This document shows, piece by piece, positions 24,403-34,246 of a stretch of 64,000 bases of DNA. The DNA lies in the NCBI GenBank assembly GCA_000696115.1, contig JJOH01000006.1, positions 1 to 64,000 of the forward strand, in the 5' to 3' direction. Positions within the stretch are counted from its first letter, which is position 1. Every line of letters begins with the position of its first letter. The DNA comes from Streptomyces olindensis (lineage in GTDB: Bacteria > Actinomycetota > Actinomycetes > Streptomycetales > Streptomycetaceae). A program made the translations under genes and the position numbers. The notes under the pieces were generated by a model that was given only the letters and a program-made list of their open reading frames with translations, was not told where the DNA came from and did not search any database.

Positions 24403-25179
24403 TCAGCCGAAGCGGCCGGAGATGTAGTCCTCCGTGGCCTGGACCGACGGGTTGGAGAAGATGCGCTCCGTGTCGTCGATCTCGATGAGCTTGCCGGGCT
24501 GGCCGACCGCCGCGAGGTTGAAGAACGCCGTGCGGTCGGAGACCCGCGCCGCCTGCTGCATGTTGTGCGTCACGATGACGATCGTGAAGCGCTCCTTCAG
24601 CTCGCCGATCAGGTCCTCGATCGCCAGGGTGGAGATCGGGTCCAGGGCCGAGCAGGGCTCGTCCATGAGCAGGACGTTCGGCTCCACCGCGATCGCCCGC
24701 GCGATGCACAGACGCTGCTGCTGACCACCCGACAGACCCGAGCCGGGCTTGTTGAGGCGGTCCTTGACCTCGTTCCAGAGGTTCGCGCCCTTGAGCGACT
24801 TCTCCACGACGTCGTCCAGCTCGGACTTCTTGTACGAACCGTTGAGCCTCAGGCCCGCCGCGACGTTGTCGTACACCGACATGGTGGGGAAGGGGTTCGG
24901 CCGCTGGAAGACCATGCCGACCTCGCGCCGCACGGCCACCGGGTCGATACCGGCGCCGTAGAGGTTCTCGTCGTCGAGCAGGACCTTGCCCTCGACGCGG
25001 CCGCCCGGCGTGACCTCGTGCATCCGGTTCAGGGTGCGCAGGAAGGTGGACTTGCCGCAGCCGGACGGGCCGATGAAGGCGGTCACGGACCGGGGCTGGA
25101 TGGTCATCGAGATGTCCTCGACGGCCAGGAAGGAACCGTAGTAGGCGTTGAGGCCGCTGACATCAATGCGCTTGGCCAT
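24403..25179 (-). CDS. pstB: Phosphate ABC transporter ATP-binding protein PstB
   Basis: A 258-aa ATPase energising high-affinity phosphate import. It has Walker [10 protein letters not shown], the PstB-specific [15 protein letters not shown], signature [14 protein letters not shown], Walker [14 protein letters not shown] and H-loop [13 protein letters not shown]. The start [10 protein letters not shown] was chosen over an in-frame start 63 nt upstream because it matches the family length. It is the last gene of pstSCAB, 72 nt after pstA. Confidence 0.97.
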   Translation of the reverse strand: MAKRIDVSGLNAYYGSFLAVEDISMTIQPRSVTAFIGPSGCGKSTFLRTLNRMHEVTPGGRVEGKVLLDDENLYGAGIDPVAVRREVGMVFQRPNPFPTMSVYDNVAAGLRLNGSYKKSELDDVVEKSLKGANLWNEVKDRLNKPGSGLSGGQQQRLCIARAIAVEPNVLLMDEPCSALDPISTLAIEDLIGELKERFTIVIVTHNMQQAARVSDRTAFFNLAAVGQPGKLIEIDDTERIFSNPSVQATEDYISGRFG

Positions 25180-25251
25180 GTGAATCACTGCTTCTTTCGG
25201 GGGGTCGGGTCGCTGATCGGCCACACGCGGCGGTAGCCGCACATTTACGGG

Positions 25252-26316
25252 CTAGCGGCCCGTCTTCGGGGCCTTCCAGCGGGCGATGCCCCGGGCCACC
25301 AGGTTGAGGATCATGATGAAGGCGATGAGCACCAGAGCCGCCGCCCAGGCGCGGTCGTACGCCGGGCCCTGACCGCCACTGTTCGCGAACTGCAGGTAGA
25401 TGTACACCGGCAGGGACGCCTGCGGATCCTTGAACGGGTTGGCGTTGATGAAGTTCGTCACCCACACCACCAGCAGCAGCGGAGCGGTCTCACCGGTGAT
25501 ACGGGCGATCGCGAGCATCACACCGGTGGTGATACCGCCGATGGAGGTCGGCAGAACCACCTTCAGAATGGTGCGCCACTTGGGCACGCCCAGCGCCAGC
25601 GAGGCCTCGCGCAGCTCGTTCGGGACGAGCTTGAGCATCTCCTCGGTGGAGCGGACGACGACCGGCAGCATCAGGATGGACAGGGCCATCGAGCCGGCGA
25701 AGCCGGAGTAGCCCATGCCCAGGATGATGATCCACAGGCTCAGGATGAACAGACCCGCGACGATCGACGGGATACCCGTCATGACGTCGACGAAGAAGGT
25801 GATGGCCTTGGCGAGCTTGCCGCGGCCGTACTCGACCAGGTAGATGGCGGTCAGCACACCGATCGGCACGGAGATCACGGTGGCGATGCCGACCTGCTCC
25901 AGGGTGCCGAGGATGGCGTGGTAGATGCCGCCGCCGGGCTCGGTGTCGGCGATCACGCCCATCGAGTGGCTGAGGAAGTAGCCGTCGAGGACCTTGACGC
26001 CGCGCTTGACCGTCGCGTAGATGAGCGAGGCCAGCGGGATGACGGCGAGCAGGAAAGCGACCCAGATCAGGCTGGTGGCCACACGGTCCTTGGCCTGGCG
26101 GCGTCCCTCGACGCGCGCGGAGATGCCGTACGACCCGAGGACGAACAGCAACGCGGCGATCAGCGCCCACTGGATGTTGCTGCCCAGCCCGGCGGCCGTG
26201 CTGATGCCGAGGCCGAGGGCGATGGAGCCCGCGGCGACCGCCCAGGAGAACCACTTGGGCAGCGTGGCGCCCTTGAGGCTGCTCGGGCGCTTGGCGGAGA
26301 GAGTTGCGTTGCTCAT
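25252..26316 (-). CDS. pstA: Phosphate ABC transporter permease PstA
   Basis: A 354-aa inner-membrane subunit. An N-terminal extension with extra hydrophobic helices (about 25-65) precedes the usual six-helix permease core. The permease loop is LREASLALGVPKWRTILKVVLP. The gene overlaps pstC by 4 nt (ATGA). With PstC it forms the channel for phosphate delivered by PstS. The N-terminal extension makes it longer than the E. coli protein, as is usual in actinomycetes. Confidence 0.96.
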   Translation of the reverse strand: MSNATLSAKRPSSLKGATLPKWFSWAVAAGSIALGLGISTAAGLGSNIQWALIAALLFVLGSYGISARVEGRRQAKDRVATSLIWVAFLLAVIPLASLIYATVKRGVKVLDGYFLSHSMGVIADTEPGGGIYHAILGTLEQVGIATVISVPIGVLTAIYLVEYGRGKLAKAITFFVDVMTGIPSIVAGLFILSLWIIILGMGYSGFAGSMALSILMLPVVVRSTEEMLKLVPNELREASLALGVPKWRTILKVVLPTSIGGITTGVMLAIARITGETAPLLLVVWVTNFINANPFKDPQASLPVYIYLQFANSGGQGPAYDRAWAAALVLIAFIMILNLVARGIARWKAPKTGR

Positions 26317-27317
26317 GCGTTGGCCCCCGAGAACTCCTTGCGCCGCTCGATGATGAGTCGGGCGGTGCCATTGACCAGCAGTGTGATGACGAAGAGCACC
26401 AGACCGGAGGCGATCAGCGCGTCACGGCCGTTCTCGGTGGCCTCGTTGAACTTGCTGGCGATGTTCTGGGCGAAGGTGCCGCCGCCCGGGTCGAGCAGGC
26501 TGGCGTTGATGTCCATGATCGGCGACAGGACCATGGCGACCGCCATCGTCTCGCCGAGCGCGCGGCCGAGGCCGAGCATCGAGGCGGAGATGATGCCGGA
26601 GCGGCCGTAGGGGAGGACGGACATGCGGATGACCTCCCAGCGCGTGGCGCCGAGGGCCAGGGCCGCCTCCTCGTGCATCTGCGGGACCTGGCGGAAGATC
26701 TCACGGCTCACGTTCGTGATGATCGGCAGGATCATGATCGCGAGCAGGATGCCGACGGTGAACAGGGAGCGGGGCGCGCCGCCGTTCCACTCGAAGATGC
26801 CGGTCCAGCCGAGGTACTGGTCCAGCCAGCCGTACAGGCCGTCCAGGTTCGGCACGAGGACGAGGGCGCCCCACAGGCCGTAGACGATGGACGGTACGGC
26901 GGCGAGCAGGTCGATCACGTACGCGATGGGGCCGCCGAGCTTGCGCGGGGCGTAGTGCGTGATGAACAGGGCGATGCCGATGGAGATGGGCACCGCGATG
27001 GCCAGCGCGATGATCGACGACACGACCGTGCCGAAGGCCAGGACGGCGATGCCGAAGACCGGCGGGTCGCCGGTCGGGTTCCACTCGAAGGTGGTGAAGA
27101 AGTTCGCCTCGTCCTTGCTGATCGCGTTGACGGCGCGCAGGGTCAGGAAGACGGCGATGGCCGCCATGACGACCAGCAGGAAGATGCCGGACCCGCGGGA
27201 GAGGGCGAGGAAGACGCGGTCCCCGGGGCGGGTGGCGCCGCGCGCGGCGCGCTTCTGCTCGGTCTGGGACGGCTGTGGTGTGGGCGGAGCGGGCTTGTTC
27301 TCTGTCGATATATCCAT
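26313..27317 (-). CDS. pstC: Phosphate ABC transporter permease PstC
   Basis: A 334-aa permease. A Pro/Thr-rich cytoplasmic N-terminus is followed by six hydrophobic helices and the EAA-type loop MHEEAALALGATRWEVIRM. It starts at ATG in a gap of 126 nt after pstS that contains a strong hairpin. The 4-nt overlap with pstA indicates translational coupling. Confidence 0.96.
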   Translation of the reverse strand: MDISTENKPAPPTPQPSQTEQKRAARGATRPGDRVFLALSRGSGIFLLVVMAAIAVFLTLRAVNAISKDEANFFTTFEWNPTGDPPVFGIAVLAFGTVVSSIIALAIAVPISIGIALFITHYAPRKLGGPIAYVIDLLAAVPSIVYGLWGALVLVPNLDGLYGWLDQYLGWTGIFEWNGGAPRSLFTVGILLAIMILPIITNVSREIFRQVPQMHEEAALALGATRWEVIRMSVLPYGRSGIISASMLGLGRALGETMAVAMVLSPIMDINASLLDPGGGTFAQNIASKFNEATENGRDALIASGLVLFVITLLVNGTARLIIERRKEFSGANA

Positions 27318-27406
27318 TGGGTCTCCGGTCTGCGAGCCACCGTCCTGGGCGGCTCATGACGGAGCCGCCCTTGGTCGGGAGGCTCCTTGCGGCGGTGCAC
27401 CGGATC

Positions 27407-27438
27407 GTGCGGCCCACTCCGGTGGGAGCGGGCCGCAC
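27407..27438. terminator. Intercistronic hairpin after pstS
   Basis: Arms GTGCGGCCC (27407-27415) and GGGCCGCAC (27430-27438) form a perfect 9-bp stem just beyond the pstS stop. A second inverted repeat, GGAGCC/GGCTCC (27361-27386), follows before pstC. Such a hairpin would terminate part of the transcripts or stabilise pstS mRNA, giving more binding protein than permease. Confidence 0.65.
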
Positions 27439-27443
27439 TCAGG

Positions 27444-28565
27444 TCAGCTCAGGCCCTTGATGGTCTCGCGGACCTCAGTGATGATCTCGTCGGGCATCGG
27501 GGCGTAGTCGGCGTCGGTCAGCACGCCCTGGCCTTCCTCGGACGCCATGTAGCCGAGGAAGGACTTGACGGCCGGCAGGGTCTCCGCCTTGTTGCCCTTG
27601 TCGCAGACGATCTCGTACGTGACCAGCGTGATCGGGTAGGCGCCCTCGGCCTTGGTCGCGTAGTCCAGCTCCAGCGCCATGTCCTTGCCGGTGCCGACGC
27701 GCTTGGCGGCGGCGATGGCCTTGGTGGCGTTGTCGAGGGTGGCCTCGACCGGCGTGCCGGAGCCCGTGTCGAGCTTGACCGTCTTCATGCCGCCCTTGGC
27801 GTACGACAGCTCGAAGTACGAGATCGCACCCGCGGTCTGCGTCACCTGCTGCGCCAGGCCGGAGGAGCCCGACGCGGACTGGCCGCCCTTGGCCTCCCAG
27901 GACTTGCCCGGCTCGTACTTCCAGTCGTTCGGGGCCGCGGCGGCCAGGTACTTGGTGAAGTTGTCCGTGGTGCCGGACTCGTCCGAACGGTGGAACGCCT
28001 GGATCTTGAGGTTGGGAAGCTTCGCGTCGGGGTTCAGCTTCTTGATGGCCTCGTCGTTCCAGTTGGTGATCTTGCTGTCGAAGATCTTGGCGAGGGTGGC
28101 GGAGTCCAGGACGAGGCTGTCGACGCCCGGGACGTTGTAGCCGACGGCGATCGGGCCGCCGACCATCGGCAGGTCGATGGCCTGGCCGCCCTTGCAGACC
28201 TTCTTGGAGTCGGCGACCTCCTTGGAGTCCAGCGCGGAGTCCGAGCCGGCGAACGCGGTCTGGCCCTGGAGGAACGCGGTGATGCCCGCACCCGAGCCGG
28301 TCGGGTTGTAGTTCACCTGCACGCTCTTGCATGCCGCGGTGTACTGCTTGACCCAGGCGTCGACCGCGTTCTTCTGCGCGGAGGAGCCGGAGGCCTGGAG
28401 CTGGCCGCTGGCGTCGCCGCAGTCGATGTTGCCGGCCGCCGCGGTCTGGGTGCCGCCGCCGTTGCCGCCGGTGTCGTCGGAGCCGCACGCCGTGAGGGCC
28501 AGGGCGCCGGAGACGGCGAGAGCACCGAGAGCGAGGGCCCGCCGGTTCTTGCGCTGAAGCTTCAC
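27444..28565 (-). CDS. pstS: Phosphate-binding lipoprotein PstS
   Basis: A 373-aa substrate-binding protein. Its lipoprotein signal has lipobox LTAC near residue 27, followed by a Gly/Asp-rich linker. The phosphate-binding segments are recognisable (GSGAGITAFLQGQTAFAGSD, FHRSDESGTTDNFTKYL). The GTG start has GGAAGGA 8 nt upstream. A PHO box lies 125-164 nt upstream, so PhoP-dependent induction on phosphate limitation is expected. It is the first gene of pstSCAB. Confidence 0.97.
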   Translation of the reverse strand: MKLQRKNRRALALGALAVSGALALTACGSDDTGGNGGGTQTAAAGNIDCGDASGQLQASGSSAQKNAVDAWVKQYTAACKSVQVNYNPTGSGAGITAFLQGQTAFAGSDSALDSKEVADSKKVCKGGQAIDLPMVGGPIAVGYNVPGVDSLVLDSATLAKIFDSKITNWNDEAIKKLNPDAKLPNLKIQAFHRSDESGTTDNFTKYLAAAAPNDWKYEPGKSWEAKGGQSASGSSGLAQQVTQTAGAISYFELSYAKGGMKTVKLDTGSGTPVEATLDNATKAIAAAKRVGTGKDMALELDYATKAEGAYPITLVTYEIVCDKGNKAETLPAVKSFLGYMASEEGQGVLTDADYAPMPDEIITEVRETIKGLS

Positions 28566-28689
28566 TTGAGTTCCTTCCAGGAGCCGCCGTCCTGAATTCG
28601 GCGGCGTGCGAAAGTCTGGGTGTCGCGGACGCGGACTCGCACCACCGCAGGCACGGCTCGCGTCGGTAAGGCCGAAATTAGGCAGATCA

Positions 28690-28729
28690 GGTGAAGCCGC
28701 CGATGGCCGCAAATGAACGGGGGGTGAAC
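28690..28729 (-). promoter_or_regulatory. PHO box (PhoP direct repeats) of the pst operon
   Basis: On the minus strand, GTTCACC (28723-28729) and GTTCATT (28712-28718) are exactly 11 bp apart. A weak unit GCCATCG follows at 28701-28707 and CTTCACC at 28690-28696, all in 11-bp register. This is the direct-repeat-unit structure of Streptomyces PhoP operators (consensus GTTCACC), upstream of pstS. Confidence 0.88.
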
Positions 28730-28816
28730 CCCTGCCTAAGGCCTGGTTAGGTCACGGAATGCTTACGGGGAGAGCACGTACGCGTTCCGCTTCCGGGGCG
28801 GACCGACGAGATCCGG

Positions 28817-29251
28817 TCAGCCGGCCGTGCGCGGCAGGTGCAGTACGGCGAGCAGCGCGTCGACCAGGGGGCGGTCGTAGGGCTGAGTGAGGCGGGCGCG
28901 GGCCGCCGCCGGGGCCAGCCACAGGATCCGGTCCACCTCGTCCGTCGGGGAAAAAGCGCAGGTCACCGCCTCGGCTGCCCAGTAGCGCACCTGCTTGGGG
29001 CGGCCGTTCGCCCGATAGCGCAGGGTGGGCAGCTCGGCGCCCGGCACGGCCCGGCAGCCGGTCTCCTCCGCGACCTCGCGCAGGGCGCCGGCGAGCGCGT
29101 CCTCGCCGCGCTTCAGCTTGCCCTTCGGCCAGGACCAGTCGTCGTATTTCGGCCGGTGGACGAGGCACAGTTCCAGCCCGCCGGTGACGGGGGAACGGCG
29201 CCACAGGACGCAGCCGGCCGCCTGGACGGCGCGGTCCTCGGGGGAGCTCAC
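28817..29251 (-). CDS. NUDIX hydrolase
   Basis: A 144-aa pyrophosphohydrolase with a complete Nudix box GKLKRGEDALAGALREVAEETG (GX5EX7REUXEEXGU). The DDWSWPKGKL context resembles the diadenosine/diphosphoinositol polyphosphate subgroup. The GTG start overlaps the CHAD gene's stop by 4 nt (GTGA). As third gene of ppk-CHAD-NUDIX it probably takes part in polyphosphate or nucleotide-polyphosphate turnover; the substrate is not shown by sequence. Confidence 0.92.
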   Translation of the reverse strand: MSSPEDRAVQAAGCVLWRRSPVTGGLELCLVHRPKYDDWSWPKGKLKRGEDALAGALREVAEETGCRAVPGAELPTLRYRANGRPKQVRYWAAEAVTCAFSPTDEVDRILWLAPAAARARLTQPYDRPLVDALLAVLHLPRTAG

Positions 29252-30330
29252 CGGGTGCTCACCGCCTCCTTCTGCCAGGCCTGCTGGAACGCGAACCGGG
29301 CCGCCTCCACCTCGTGCCGCTGGTCGGCGTGGAGCACGCCGAGGGCGTACGCCGTGGCCGGCGCGATGCGGGGGGTGCGGGCCGCCTGGGCCGCCGCCGC
29401 CGCTGCCTCCGAGGCGTCGCGGTGCCGGTTCAGGGCCTGGCCCGCGGAGAGCAGGCGCAGGTCGACGACGGTGTTGCCCTGGGGGCCGCAGGCGGCCTCG
29501 CGGGCGTAGCGGTGCAGGCGCAGCAGCAGGCGGACCTGGTGCCAGGGGGCGTCCTGCGGGTGCGGGACCGTGTCCGGGGACAGGCCGTGGACGAGCGCCG
29601 CGGCGTTGTACGGGCTGCCCGCGGTGATGAGCGGCAGGGCGGCCACGGCGTCCCTGAGGCGTTCCTCCGCCGCCCTGGCGTGGGGGCGGAGGTCGGCGGC
29701 GGCGGCCGTCGCGGTGAGGGGGACCTCGCTGGCCAGGACCGCGACCTTGTCCGCGATGGCGTGGAAGCGGCTGCTGCCCAGGGCTTGCAGGGCTGTGGAG
29801 TGGGCTCGGGTGCGGGCGAGGGTGAGCTGGCGGTCGAGCAGGGCGCCTGCTTTGGCCGCTCCCACGGTGAGGTTGCCGCGTTCCTGTGTCGCCGTCTGCC
29901 CGGCCGGGGCGCCGGCGCGATGGCCCGCGGCCGCCTCGGTCGCCTGTGCGGGGAACGCCGTCGACCCCGACAGGCGGTGCAGGGCCGACAGCAGGCGCTC
30001 CAGGCGGGCCGTGTACGCGTGTTCCATGGCCAGGGTGCCCGAGACCCAGGCCAGTTCCGGGCGCATGCCCTCGCACCAGTCCGTGTCCAGCAGGGGCTGG
30101 AACGTGTGCAGGCTGGCGCTGATGCGGCGGGCCGAGCGGCGCAGGGCGCGGGCCGCCTCGGCGGACGCCTCCGAGCCGTTCGCCCCCGACCCGGTCTCCC
30201 GGTGCAGGCGCAGCGCTCGGAGGAACTCCGTGGCCTGCGCCCGCAGGTAACCGGCGAGGACGTCACCGGTGGGGGCGGGACCGGCGGACCCGAGCTGGGG
30301 ATCCGTCGGGTCAAGGTGTTGCTGTGCCAC
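29248..30330 (-). CDS. CHAD domain protein (polyphosphate-associated)
   Basis: A 360-aa helical protein with CHAD features: conserved His/Arg/Lys-rich helices ([54 protein letters not shown]) forming a basic surface. CHAD domains bind inorganic polyphosphate. The gene starts 17 nt inside the end of ppk and overlaps the NUDIX gene by 4 nt, so all three are translationally coupled. A role in organising or regulating polyphosphate made by Ppk is the natural inference. Confidence 0.88.
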   Translation of the reverse strand: MAQQHLDPTDPQLGSAGPAPTGDVLAGYLRAQATEFLRALRLHRETGSGANGSEASAEAARALRRSARRISASLHTFQPLLDTDWCEGMRPELAWVSGTLAMEHAYTARLERLLSALHRLSGSTAFPAQATEAAAGHRAGAPAGQTATQERGNLTVGAAKAGALLDRQLTLARTRAHSTALQALGSSRFHAIADKVAVLASEVPLTATAAAADLRPHARAAEERLRDAVAALPLITAGSPYNAAALVHGLSPDTVPHPQDAPWHQVRLLLRLHRYAREAACGPQGNTVVDLRLLSAGQALNRHRDASEAAAAAAQAARTPRIAPATAYALGVLHADQRHEVEAARFAFQQAWQKEAVSTR

Positions 30331-32542
30331 GCCGGCGCCTCCGGGCGTCTATGAGCATCTCCTGGACGTTGCGCAGGGGCTGGCCGTCCGCGTCGGTCGC
30401 ATGCCGGGTCCAGTCGCCGTCCGGGCCGAGGTGCCAGGAGGCGGTGGCGTCGGACATGCCGGTCTCCAGCAGCCGGTTCAGGGCCGCCCGGTGGGCCGGG
30501 TCGGTGACCCGGACCAGGGCTTCTATCCGGCGGTCGAGGTTGCGGTGCATCATGTCGGCGCTGCCGATCCACACCTCGGGCTCGCCGCCGTTGCCGAAGG
30601 CGAAGACCCGGGAGTGCTCCAGGAACCGGCCGAGGATCGAGCGGACCCGGATGTTCTCCGACAGGCCCGCGACGCCCGGGCGCACCGCGCAGATGCCGCG
30701 CACCCAGATGTCCACCGGCACGCCCGCCTGGGCGGCCCGGTAGCAGGCGTCGATGACGGCCTCGTCGACCATCGAGTTGACCTTGATGCGGACGTACGCG
30801 GGCCGTCCCGCGCGGTGGTGCTGGGTCTCCTTGGTGATCCGCGAGACCAGGCCGTCGCGCAGTGACTTGGGGGCCACGAGCAGGCGGCGGTAGGTCTCCC
30901 GGCGCGAGTAGCCGGAGAGGCGGTTGAACAGGTCCGAGAGGTCCGCGCCGACCTGCGGGTCGGCCGTGAGCAGGCCGAGGTCCTCGTAGAGGCGGGCCGT
31001 CTTCGGGTGGTAGTTGCCGGTGCCGACGTGGCTGTAGCGGCGCAGCGTCTCGCCCTCCTGGCGGACCACCAGCGACAGCTTGCAGTGGGTCTTCAGCCCG
31101 ACCAGGCCGTAGACGACGTGGCAGCCGGCCTCCTCCAGCTTGCGGGCCCACTTGATGTTGGCGTGCTCGTCGAAGCGGGCCTTGATCTCGACAAGGACCA
31201 GGACCTGCTTGCCGGACTCGGCGGCCTCGATGAGCGCGTCGACTATCGGGGAGTCGCCGGAGGTGCGGTACAGGGTCTGCTTGATCGCGAGGACGTCCGG
31301 GTCGCCGGCCGCCTGCTCCAGGAAGGCCTGGACGGAGGTGGAGAACGAGTCGTACGGGTGGTGCAGCAGCACGTCCCGTTCGCGCAGCGCGGCGAAGATG
31401 TCCGGCGCGGACGCCGACTCGACCTCGGCGAGGTCGCGGTGGGTGCCGGCGACGAACTTGCGGTACTTCAGCTCCGGGCGGTCCAGGGAGGCGATGCGGA
31501 ACAGGCCCGTGAGGTCCAGCGGGCCGGGCAGCGGGTACACCTCGGCCTCGCTGATCTTCAGCTCGCGCACGAGGAGGTCCAGGACCTCGCGGTCGATGGA
31601 CTCCTCGACCTCCAGGCGCACCGGCGGCCCGAAGCGGCGCCGCATGAGCTCCTTCTCCAGGGCCTGGAGCAGGTTCTCCGCGTCGTCCTCCTCGACCTCC
31701 AGGTCCTCGTTCCTCGTCAGGCGGAAGGCGTGGTGCTCCAGCACCTCCATGCCCGGGAACAGCTCCTCCAGGTGGGCGGCGATGACGTCCTCGATGGGGA
31801 CGTAGCGGCCCGGGGAGCTCTCCAGGAACCGGGACAGCAGCGGCGGCACCTTCACGCGGGCGAAGTGCTTGTGGCCGGTGACCGGGTTGCGCACGACGAC
31901 GGCCAGGTTCAGGGACAGGCCGGAGATGTACGGGAAGGGATGTGCCGGGTCGACCGCCAGCGGGGTCAGCACGGGGAAGATCTGGTGCCGGAACAGGGTG
32001 AACAGGCGGGCCTGCTCCTTCTCCTGGAGCTCGCTCCAGCGGACCAGGTGGATGCCCTCCTCCGCGAGTGCGGGGGCGACGTCCTCGTGGTAGCAGGCGG
32101 CGTGCCGGGCCATGAGCTCGCGGGAGCGGGCCCAGATCATCTCCAGCACCTCGCGGGGCTGGAGGCCGGAGGCGGAGCGGGTGGCCACGCCGGTGGCGAT
32201 GCGGCGCTTCAGACCGGCCACCCGGACCATGAAGAACTCGTCCAGGTTGCTGGCGAAGATCGCCAGGAAGTTCGCCCGCTCCAGCAGCGGCGTGTTCGGG
32301 TCCTCGGCGAGTTCGAGCACACGCTCGTTGAACGCGAGCCAGCTGCGCTCCCGGTCGAGGAAGCGGCCCTGGGGCAGCTGCGGCCCGTCGTACGGCGACT
32401 CCTCGTACGCGTCGAGGTCGGCGTCGATGTCGGGTTCCAGGTCGGAGACGGCCGCGGCCACCGTGTGCGGGCGGTGGGCTGCGATGGAGCCCACGGAGGG
32501 CTGCGCGTGCTGGACCTGTGCCTGGGTGTTCGGCTGGCTCAT
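30311..32542 (-). CDS. ppk: Polyphosphate kinase Ppk1
   Basis: A 743-aa enzyme that reversibly polymerises the ATP gamma-phosphate into polyphosphate. The N-domain begins at [20 protein letters not shown]. The catalytic histidine region gives H486 ([10 protein letters not shown]) and H505 ([19 protein letters not shown]), 19 residues apart as in E. coli Ppk. The start ATG (MSQPNTQ) has GGAAGA 8 nt upstream. The frame is open for about 170 codons upstream, with an in-frame ATG at 32676 lacking a ribosome site, so a longer N-terminus cannot be excluded. It is first in ppk-CHAD-NUDIX. Confidence 0.96.
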   Translation of the reverse strand: MSQPNTQAQVQHAQPSVGSIAAHRPHTVAAAVSDLEPDIDADLDAYEESPYDGPQLPQGRFLDRERSWLAFNERVLELAEDPNTPLLERANFLAIFASNLDEFFMVRVAGLKRRIATGVATRSASGLQPREVLEMIWARSRELMARHAACYHEDVAPALAEEGIHLVRWSELQEKEQARLFTLFRHQIFPVLTPLAVDPAHPFPYISGLSLNLAVVVRNPVTGHKHFARVKVPPLLSRFLESSPGRYVPIEDVIAAHLEELFPGMEVLEHHAFRLTRNEDLEVEEDDAENLLQALEKELMRRRFGPPVRLEVEESIDREVLDLLVRELKISEAEVYPLPGPLDLTGLFRIASLDRPELKYRKFVAGTHRDLAEVESASAPDIFAALRERDVLLHHPYDSFSTSVQAFLEQAAGDPDVLAIKQTLYRTSGDSPIVDALIEAAESGKQVLVLVEIKARFDEHANIKWARKLEEAGCHVVYGLVGLKTHCKLSLVVRQEGETLRRYSHVGTGNYHPKTARLYEDLGLLTADPQVGADLSDLFNRLSGYSRRETYRRLLVAPKSLRDGLVSRITKETQHHRAGRPAYVRIKVNSMVDEAVIDACYRAAQAGVPVDIWVRGICAVRPGVAGLSENIRVRSILGRFLEHSRVFAFGNGGEPEVWIGSADMMHRNLDRRIEALVRVTDPAHRAALNRLLETGMSDATASWHLGPDGDWTRHATDADGQPLRNVQEMLIDARRRRRGTATP

Positions 32543-32870
32543 GGACCCATTCTTCCGCGCCGCGAGCATCACGGGCGCGTCGGAGAGCGCGGGCGGGAGC
32601 GGGGGCGTCACATGAGTGTTCCCGTTTCCCTCAGGCCCCTGCTGGGGCGGCGAAGGCTCTGGCACGGCGGGAGTCATTGGCCGAGCGTCGCAAGCTCGTC
32701 TGAATCGATGGTTACGGAGACATGACGTGCGGGATAGCGGGGGGCGGCTCGCGGGCGTCCACAGGCCCGGGGCGGGGCGCGGGCGGCTGCCCACAGGCTG
32801 TGGACGGCTCCCGGGAAAGTCAAGCCGTGCTTTCGTGAACCGTTCCGGCCGGGCCGTCCGATGAGGAGAC
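32543..32870. other. Divergent ppk / sigma factor intergenic region
   Basis: These 328 nt lie between ppk (minus) and an ECF sigma gene (plus) and must hold both promoters. I see no gene with its own start and ribosome site. One GTTCACG on the minus strand (about 32835) resembles a PhoP half-unit, but no second unit follows at 11 bp, so PhoP control of ppk is not shown here. GATGAGGAGACGTGAG around 32860 contains the ribosome binding site of the sigma gene. Confidence 0.6.
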
Positions 32871-33413
32871 GTGAGCGAAACGAGAAGCGACGGGGAGCTG
32901 CTGCGGGCCGTTGCCGCGGACGCCGACCGGCGTGCCTTCGAGGAGCTGTACCGGCGGTACGCGCCGTGGCTCCGGGCCCGGCTGCGGGGGCGGTGCGCCG
33001 ATCCGAGTGTCGTCGACGACGTCGTGCAGGAGACGTTCCTCGCGGTGTGGCGGGGCAAGGCCCGCTACCGGGAGGAGGGCGACGTGGCCGGGTGGCTGTG
33101 GCGCATCGGGTCGCGGCGGCTGGTGGACGCGCTGCGCGGGGACGGGGCGCGGGGGCGGCTGCGGCAGGCCATGGCACGCCTGCGGCACCGGGACGAGGTG
33201 TCGGCGGAGGACCGCGTGCTCGCGGGGGTGGAGCACGGGGACCTCGCCGGCGCCCTGGTCCGGCTGTCGCCGGAGCTGCGGGCGGTGCTGCAGGCGACCG
33301 TGATCGACGGGCTGACCACCCGCGAGGCGGCCGTACTGCTCGGGATTCCGCCGGGGACGGTCAAGACACGGGCGATGCGGGCCCGGAAGCAGTTGCGGGA
33401 GGCGTTGGCATGA
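32871..33413 (+). CDS. ECF RNA polymerase sigma factor
   Basis: A 180-aa sigma-70 family factor with only region 2 ([12 protein letters not shown] ... [15 protein letters not shown]) and region 4 ([41 protein letters not shown]). The GTG start is preceded by GAGGAGAC. Its stop overlaps the start of a zinc-finger membrane protein by 4 nt, the usual sigma/anti-sigma arrangement, and an ABC exporter follows. The regulon is unknown; autoregulation of the operon is likely. Confidence 0.93.
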   Translation: MSETRSDGELLRAVAADADRRAFEELYRRYAPWLRARLRGRCADPSVVDDVVQETFLAVWRGKARYREEGDVAGWLWRIGSRRLVDALRGDGARGRLRQAMARLRHRDEVSAEDRVLAGVEHGDLAGALVRLSPELRAVLQATVIDGLTTREAAVLLGIPPGTVKTRAMRARKQLREALA

Positions 33414-34246
33414 GCTGGCATGTGCCGGAAGAGGATCTGCGCGCCTATGCGCGGGGGGAGCTGGCCGCGCCCGCGCTGTGGTCCGCCGACGCCCATCTGA
33501 CGTCGTGCGCCCGGTGCCGCGGCGCGCTCGCCGAGGTCAGTGACCCCGTGGAGCTCGACGCGGGCTGGGAGCGGCTCGACGCCGAACTGGACGCGCCGCG
33601 GACCGGGGTGCTGGAGTCGCTGCTGGTGCGGGTCGGGGTGGCCGGGCACACCGCGCGGCTGCTGGCGGCGGCGCCGGTGCTGCGGCGGTCCTGGCTGGGG
33701 GCCGTCGTCGCCGTGCTGCTGCTGAGCGTCGGGGCGTCGCACGCCGTGCGGGGCGGGGAGTTCCCGACGCTGTTCCTCGCCCTCGCCCCCCTGCTGCCGC
33801 TGGCCGGGGTGGCGCTGTCGTACGGGCCCGCGCTGGATCCGACGTACGAGATGGCCGTCGTGGCGCCGATGCACGGGTTCCGGCTGCTGATGATCCGGAC
33901 GGTGGCCGTACTGGGTGTGGTCCTGGGGCTGAACGGGCTGGCGACCCTGGCGTTGCCCGAGTACGGGCTGCGGGCCCTGGCCTGGCTGCTGCCCGCGCTC
34001 GCGCTCACCGCGACCGGACTGGCCCTGACGCCTCGGCTGGGGCCGGTGCTCGCGCCGTCGCTGGTCGGCGGGGCGTGGGTCGGGCTCCTGGTGACGGCCG
34101 ACGCGCTGCGGGCGGGGGCCGAGGCGCCGCTCGCGCCGTTCACCCCGGCCGGACAGGGCGTGGCGGCGGCGGTCGCCGGGCTCGGCGCCGGGCTGCTCTA
34201 TCTCCTCCGTGACCGTTTCGACCTCTTCCAGGGACGTGCCGCATGA
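33410..34246 (+). CDS. Membrane anti-sigma factor with zinc finger
   Basis: A 278-aa protein. The N-terminal cytoplasmic part has the ZAS-type motif HLTSCARC (H-x3-C-x2-C, about residues 28-35), which binds zinc and the sigma factor in this family. About six hydrophobic segments follow between residues 75 and 265, more than in simple anti-sigmas. The ATGA overlaps at both ends couple it to the sigma and ABC genes. It probably holds the sigma factor at the membrane until a signal or transporter state releases it. Confidence 0.85.
   Translation: MSWHVPEEDLRAYARGELAAPALWSADAHLTSCARCRGALAEVSDPVELDAGWERLDAELDAPRTGVLESLLVRVGVAGHTARLLAAAPVLRRSWLGAVVAVLLLSVGASHAVRGGEFPTLFLALAPLLPLAGVALSYGPALDPTYEMAVVAPMHGFRLLMIRTVAVLGVVLGLNGLATLALPEYGLRALAWLLPALALTATGLALTPRLGPVLAPSLVGGAWVGLLVTADALRAGAEAPLAPFTPAGQGVAAAVAGLGAGLLYLLRDRFDLFQGRAA

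Noticed and set aside
25180..25242. N-terminal extension of PstB
   Set aside because: The extension would exceed the family length and lacks similarity to PstB; the MAKRIDVSG start is the family's usual N-terminus.
32543..32870. PHO box upstream of ppk
   Set aside because: Only a single GTTCACG-like unit was found; no second unit at 11 bp.
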